Of a stretch of DNA of 64,000 bases, positions 59,756-64,000 are shown in pieces. The stretch's first letter is position 1. Every line of letters starts with the position of its first letter. The position numbers and the translations under genes are program-made. The stretch lies in contig NC_133770.1 in assembly GCF_003597395.2 (NCBI RefSeq), forward strand, positions 84,611,694 through 84,675,693, in the 5' to 3' direction. This DNA is from Chelonoidis abingdonii (taxonomy: Eukaryota; Chordata; Testudines; Testudinidae). The notes below the pieces were generated by a model. The model was not told the origin of the DNA. It made no database searches and was given only the letters and a program-made list of their open reading frames with translations.

Positions 59756-60494
59756 TAAAAATATATATATACACATGCACACAATGTCTGGGACTCAGAG
59801 AATCATACCAACACCAGGAAGAGGCAGGTCTACATGACTGGGGACTCTCTCTACTATGAAGAACAGACAGGCCTGTCACCAGAGCTGATCCAGAGAACAG
59901 AAGGGTGTACTGTCTGCTGGGAACTAAGATACAGGATGTAGAGAATCCTAATGGGAGCAGAAAAGAATCCACTGAGGTTCTTTCATGTGGGATCAAGTGA
60001 TACAGCTAGATTCTTGCTGGAATGCATCAAGGAAGACTATGCCAGGCTGAAGAAGATGCTTAAAGAAATGGAGGCTAGGGGATCTTCATTGGGATTCTAT
60101 CTGTCCTTGGAGGAGGAGAGTGAAGTGAGACAAAATTATGATGATCAACAGATAACTCAGGTAGCAGTGTTACAAGGAGAGCTTTGGCATGTTCAATCAC
60201 TGGGAGACATTCATAGACAGAAGATTTATTCTCATGGGATGGACTCCACCTGATTAGGGAGGGGAATAGACGTCTGGGTTGCAGGTTGGTACAACTGATT
60301 AAAAGAGCTTTAAACTAGGAATTTGGGGGAGATGTTTGGGAGATGCTCATGCAATCTCCATGCCTGATTCTAACACTGAGTGGGAGGAGAATCAAGTAAG
60401 AGAAGGTACAGCAATGGAGAAAGGAACAACAGAGAGAATGGACATCAAGAGAAAAGATAGCGTCAATGACAATGACAATAACAGTCATGTAAGC
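59756..60494 (+). mobile_element. CR1 LINE, ORF1 C-terminal (GDSL esterase) fragment
   Basis: TGDSL (59837-59851) is the nucleophile block of the CR1 ORF1 esterase. It is followed by FHVGSSDTARFLLECIKEDYARL at 59981-60050 and GDIHRQKIYSHGMDST at about 60205-60250, which match the later esterase blocks. There are stops and a frameshift between them. The copy continues after the hAT insertion. Confidence 0.75.
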
Positions 60495-61337
60495 CAGTGA
60501 ATCTCAGTCAGGGGTCTGCAGCCCCCTGGAGGTCAGCGAGCCCTTTTAGGGGGGCCGTGGGGCCCCACTGCTGAAACCTGGTGCCCTGAGCCCCAGTGCT
60601 GAAGCTGGGAGTGGCATGGGGATGAAGTCAGCGCCCTCCCCATCCAAGCCAGGAGCAGCATGGGGCTGAAGCTGGCACTCTCCCTCCCCCACCCCGCGAA
60701 GCCGGGAGCAGTGCAGGACTGAAGCCAGTGCCCCCATCCCCAGCTAGGAGCAGTGCAGGGCTGAAGGTGACATCCTCCGAAGCCAGGAACGGTGCAGGGC
60801 TGAAGCTGGCAAACCTTCCCCCTCCTCCCCACAGCCAGAAGCTGCAGGAGGCTGAAGCCAGGAGCCCCAGCACCCCCGTCCCCGCTGCTGAAGCTGGGAG
60901 CTGCACTGGGAGCTCCCTCCAGCCCACATACAGCTCCTAGCTACCATCTGACTGCACCCTGTGCTACTCCCCTTACTTCACACAGCCCCTAGCTACTCCC
61001 TCGCTGCACCCTGAGCAGTTTTCAAACTTTTTGAACTGAGTTCCTCCTTTGAGTTATATTTTTTGGTTGTGTCCCCCCACAACCCAGAGAGGTTGGGTGG
61101 CCTCCTGAGTGAGTCAATGGGTGGAGGTGGTGCTCCCTCTCTGGACCCCGCTGTGCAGAGCTGGGTCAAGCCCTGCCAGCCCTTGCCCCCTCAAATAGAA
61201 GTAAAACTATGTCTATGCCCCAGGGTCTCCCCACAGCCCGGAGCCCCAAGTTTCTTCCTTACCGCCTCTCAGGCCTGGAGTTTTTATAGCATGTTGAGGG
61301 GGGGGGTCTCAGGAAAAAAAAAGGTTGAGAACCCCTG
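60495..61337. mobile_element. hAT-type non-autonomous element splitting the CR1
   Basis: Ends CAGTGAATCTCAGTCAGGGG and AAGGTTGAGAACCCCTG; flanks ATGTAAGC (60487-60494) and ATGTAGGT (61338-61345) match at 6 of 8 positions. The interior has a GC-rich minisatellite with units like AGCAGTGCAGGGCTGAAG(C/G)(T/C)(G/A) at 60590-60920. Confidence 0.8.
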
Positions 61338-61600
61338 ATGTAGGTGATACTGGCCGTAGAAAGACTGTACCTAAACAGGAATGGAATCTGGGCAAAGCTG
61401 AGCAGAAAAAACTAAGATATCTGTATAGCAATGTAGAGAGTTTGGGTAACAAATTTGAGGAACTAGAACTACTGGTACAGGAAGTGAAACCAGATTTTAT
61501 AGGGATAACAGAAACGTGGTGGAATAATAGTCATGACTAGAGTACAAGTTTTGAAGGGTATGTATTTTCAGGAGAGAAAGAAATAAAGTTGGTGGAGTAC
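61338..61600 (+). mobile_element. CR1 LINE, ORF2 endonuclease N-terminus
   Basis: LRYLYSNVESLGNKFEELELL and DFIGITETWWNNSHD (61410-61540) are the start of the apurinic-type endonuclease of CR1 ORF2 (conserved ITETWW). A stop follows at once. The relation to 59756-60494 indicates one CR1 copy. Confidence 0.8.
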
Positions 61601-61715
61601 TAAGTTCCCTCTAAGATGCACGGCCGTGCAGTAGCCTATTAAGTGCCACACAGGCCCAGATTCCTTGTAAATACCCCCAGAGCAAAGGGAAACTGTGAGT
61701 GTGGGTGGGAGGAAG

Positions 61716-62045
61716 ATTACTGTGTGGAGAGACACTGGAGCATAGGTGTCAGCTATCCACCAATCCCCGATGGACCCCAAATTCATTGACCCAGAGGCCC
61801 AAGTGATGGTGCATCCCTTTAAGGCCAACTCTTTTAACTTGCCGACGAGGTACAAGGGCTGGGCAGCGATATGGACTTTTGCAGTCTATGACGATTATCC
61901 TATTCCTATGCTGCTGGGAGAAGACTTAGCCAACCATGTAAGGCTAACAAAAAGGGTAGGGATGGTCACCCACAGCCAGCTAAACAGGCTTCCACACCTG
62001 ACTCCATTCCTAAGCCTCCTACAGGGACCTAGCCAGATGTGGTAG
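61716..62045 (+). pseudogene. Gypsy aspartic protease fragment
   Basis: VWRDTGA carries the catalytic DTG at 61731-61739. A TAG follows directly at 61743-61745, then VSAIHQSP and MDPKFIDPEAQVMVHPF. The flap and the closing PIPMLLGEDLANHV are present, so the domain is nearly whole apart from the stop. Confidence 0.75.
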
Positions 62046-62586
62046 ACCAAAGTCTACAGCAGCAGTTGTAGATCCAGTTCCTGGGACCCAGCCAAAACCA
62101 GCCTAAGAATTAAATGGTGGAGCAGTCAGCACCAGAGCCCGTGCTTTCAGCCCTACTAGAGTCAGGAGTGCCAGCACCAAAGGGCACCACAGAGCCCGCA
62201 CCTGAAGCAGCAGCTACACCGGCGCAAGAAGCTCTTCTGGAACCTGAAATACAACCTAGTGCACTGGTGGAAAGTGGTTCACAATCGGCAGAGACAACCT
62301 CATCATCTGCATTGCTTCCAGTGGGACCAAGCCCAAGTCCATAACCCAGCAAGGAACTAATGTCTCCATCATCAAAGGAACAGTCCCAGGCTGAGCAGGA
62401 AGTGGATGAAAGCCTCAAGGGAGCTTGGACAGTAGCATGGAGTGACCCACCGCTTCTCAGCTCTTCCAATAGGTCTAGGTTTGTTGTAGAAGGAGGAATC
62501 TTATACAAGGAAACCCTTTCTGGTGGCCACAAGGAGGACTGGCATCCTCAGAGAAAGTAGGTCCAACTAAGTATAGGGAAAAGCTC

Positions 62587-63633
62587 TTGAGTTTAGCCCA
62601 CGATCACCCTAGTGACCATGCTGGGGTGAACAGGACCAAAGACCATTTGGGGAAGTCATTTCACTGGAAGGGAATGGGCAAGGACGTTTCTACCTATGTC
62701 CGGTCTTGTGAGGTGTGCCAGAGGGTGAGAAAGCCCCAAGACCTGGTCAAGGCCCCTCTCCAGCCACTCCCCATAACTGAGGTTCCATTTCAGGGTGTAG
62801 CTGTGGATATTCTAGGTCTTTTCTCTAAACAGGCACCCAGAAAAAAGCTATATATACTGACCTTCAAGGATTTTGCCACCCAATGGCTGGAAGCAGTAGC
62901 TTTAAGCAAGACCAGGGCTAATAGCATGAGTCAGGCATTGACAGACATTTTTGCCAGGGTAGGTTGCCCCTCTGACATCCTTACAGATTCAGGAACTAAC
63001 TTCCTGGCAGGGACCATGAAACGTCTTTGGAAAGCTCATGGGGTAAAGAACTTGGTTGCCACCCCTTACCACCATCAAACAAATGGCCTAGTGTAGAAGT
63101 TTAATGGGACTTCAGGGGCCATGATAAGTAAATTCATGAATGAGCACTCCAATGATTGTGACCTAGTGTTGCAGCAGTTGCTCTTTGCTTACAGGGCTGT
63201 ACCACATCCCAGTTTAGGGTTTTCACCATTTGAACTTGTGTATGGCCACGAGGTTAAGTGGCCATTACAGTTGGTAAATCAGCAATGGGGGGAGGGGTTT
63301 ACATCGTCTCCAGGAACTAATATTTTGGACTTTGTAACCAACCTGCAAAACACCCTCAAGGACTCTCTAGTCCTTGCTCGAGAAAACCTACAGGATGCTC
63401 AACAAGAGCAAAAGGCTTGGTATGATAAACATGTCAGAGAGCGTTCCTTAAAAGTAGGTGACCAAGTCATGGTCCTGAAAACGCTCCAGGCCAATAAGAT
63501 GGAAGCATCATGGGAGGGGCCATTTATGATCCGAGAGCCTCTGGGAGTTGTTAATTACCTTGTAGCATTCTCAAACCCTACCCTAAAACCTAAAGCATAC
63601 CATGTTAACTCTCTAAAGCCATTTTATTCCTGA
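62587..63633 (+). pseudogene. Gypsy integrase with a stop at the catalytic glutamate position
   Basis: Contains the HHCC zinc-binding region (AHDHPSDHAG ... CEVCQRV, 62590-62725), the first catalytic Asp in VAVDILGLF (about 62800-62815), the second in LTDSGTNF (about 62980), then HHQTNGLV and a TAG at 63094-63096 where the third acidic residue normally stands, followed by KFNGT. The frame continues without a shift through FAYRAVPH, FELVYGHE and a C-terminal GPY/F-type module (WEGPFMIREPLG, HVNSLKPFYS), ending TGA at 63631-63633. Confidence 0.85.
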
Positions 63634-63838
63634 GAAATCAAGGTTCTCCAATTTACAGCCCAGGAAAGAGATGATTCTGAGTGGCCTGATGGAGTCTACT
63701 ATGAAGGAAAAAGCAACAGTGGCACAGAAGAATAGTGGCCTGTGCATAACCCTTTGGTGTAAGCAGTGACAGCAAATCCAGGAGCTCTGCACCAGCTTCG
63801 CGCCAATTTTTTCAGCCACCTCAGGACAGACAGAAGGG

Positions 63839-64000
63839 GTGTACCACTCCATTGACACAGGTGATGCTTGCCCAGTTAGAACCCAACTTTACCGGATGGC
63901 TCTTTAAGCCAAAACTGCAATAGAAAGGGAGATCAAGGAGGTGTTACAGATGGGTGTAATCTGCCTCTCTGAGAATGCATGGGCCTCTCCAGTGGTTCTG
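63839..64000 (+). pseudogene. Gypsy reverse transcriptase N-terminus (runs off window)
   Basis: YHSIDTGDACPVRTQLYRMAL, a TAA, then AIEREIKEVLQMGVICLSE and WASPVVL match the opening of Ty3/Gypsy reverse transcriptase just before the palm. It lies about 200 nt after the integrase stop, in another frame. Confidence 0.8.

Larger units (their letters stand above)
61700..64000 (+). mobile_element. Gmr1-like Ty3/Gypsy retrotransposon pol, degraded, truncated at both ends here
   Basis: Domain order along the plus strand is aspartic protease (DTGA at 61731-61742, LLGEDLANHV near 61913), a Pro/Ala/Ser-rich linker (62114-62560), integrase (62587-63633), and reverse transcriptase start (about 63839-64000). 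Integrase before reverse transcriptase is the mark of the Gmr1 clade. The pieces lie in different frames (protease frame 3, linker 2, integrase 1, reverse transcriptase 2), with stops, so it is inactive. No LTR or gag is seen at the left, and the element runs out of the window. Confidence 0.85.

Noticed and set aside
61600..61700. Left LTR of the Gypsy element
   Set aside because: No TG start, primer-binding-like site or target duplication was found between the CR1 and the protease; the element seems 5'-truncated.

Overview
This is a vertebrate nuclear window, most likely from a turtle or a closely related reptile (inference). The evidence is a multi-exon TOPBP1 gene, CCR5-type chemokine receptor genes, abundant CR1 LINEs, Penelope-like elements, many hAT-type MITEs with 8-bp target duplications, and a Ty3/Gypsy element with integrase ahead of reverse transcriptase. 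A 100-N scaffold gap lies at 24334-24433.

Region 1 (1-13.1 kb, minus strand) is the 5' half of TOPBP1. Ten coding exons join in phase into 606 codons, from the start methionine to the fourth-numbered BRCT repeat; the gene runs off the left edge. A likely non-coding first exon ends at a CAG|GT donor at 13063, inside a CpG-rich promoter island (about 12.85-13.85 kb) that also has NRF1-like and CACGTG sites. Intron 4 holds a palindromic hAT transposon with a Penelope fragment and a MITE nested in it.

Region 2 (13.9-31 kb) has no intact gene. It contains a promoter-proximal imperfect repeat, two LTRs (one a textbook solo LTR), a truncated antisense CR1, a broken hAT transposase gene carrying the scaffold gap, and several MITEs.

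Region 3 (31-47.4 kb, minus strand) contains two paralogous CCR5/CCR2-like receptor genes, each in one coding exon behind a conserved splice acceptor. Copy A (31188-32221) lacks 19 nt in TM3. Copy B (46145-47216) is about 19 nt too long in TM6. Each would encode 350 residues without its lesion. Their 5' halves are nearly identical and their 3' halves differ more, which suggests gene conversion.

Region 4 (49.8-57.6 kb) is the least explained part. It is a repeat of about 6 kb with inverted arms of about 750 bp, an internal array of roughly 340-bp units, a short ORF followed by AATAAA, and a CR1 inserted in one arm. MIR and hAT MITE insertions follow.

Region 5 (59.7-64 kb) holds a CR1 fragment (ORF1 GDSL esterase part and ORF2 endonuclease start) split by a non-autonomous hAT element. 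It is followed by a degraded Gmr1-like Gypsy pol in the order protease, integrase, reverse transcriptase, which runs off the right edge. The only cellular genes recognised are TOPBP1 (DNA damage and replication checkpoint) and the two chemokine receptors; most of the rest is transposon-derived.
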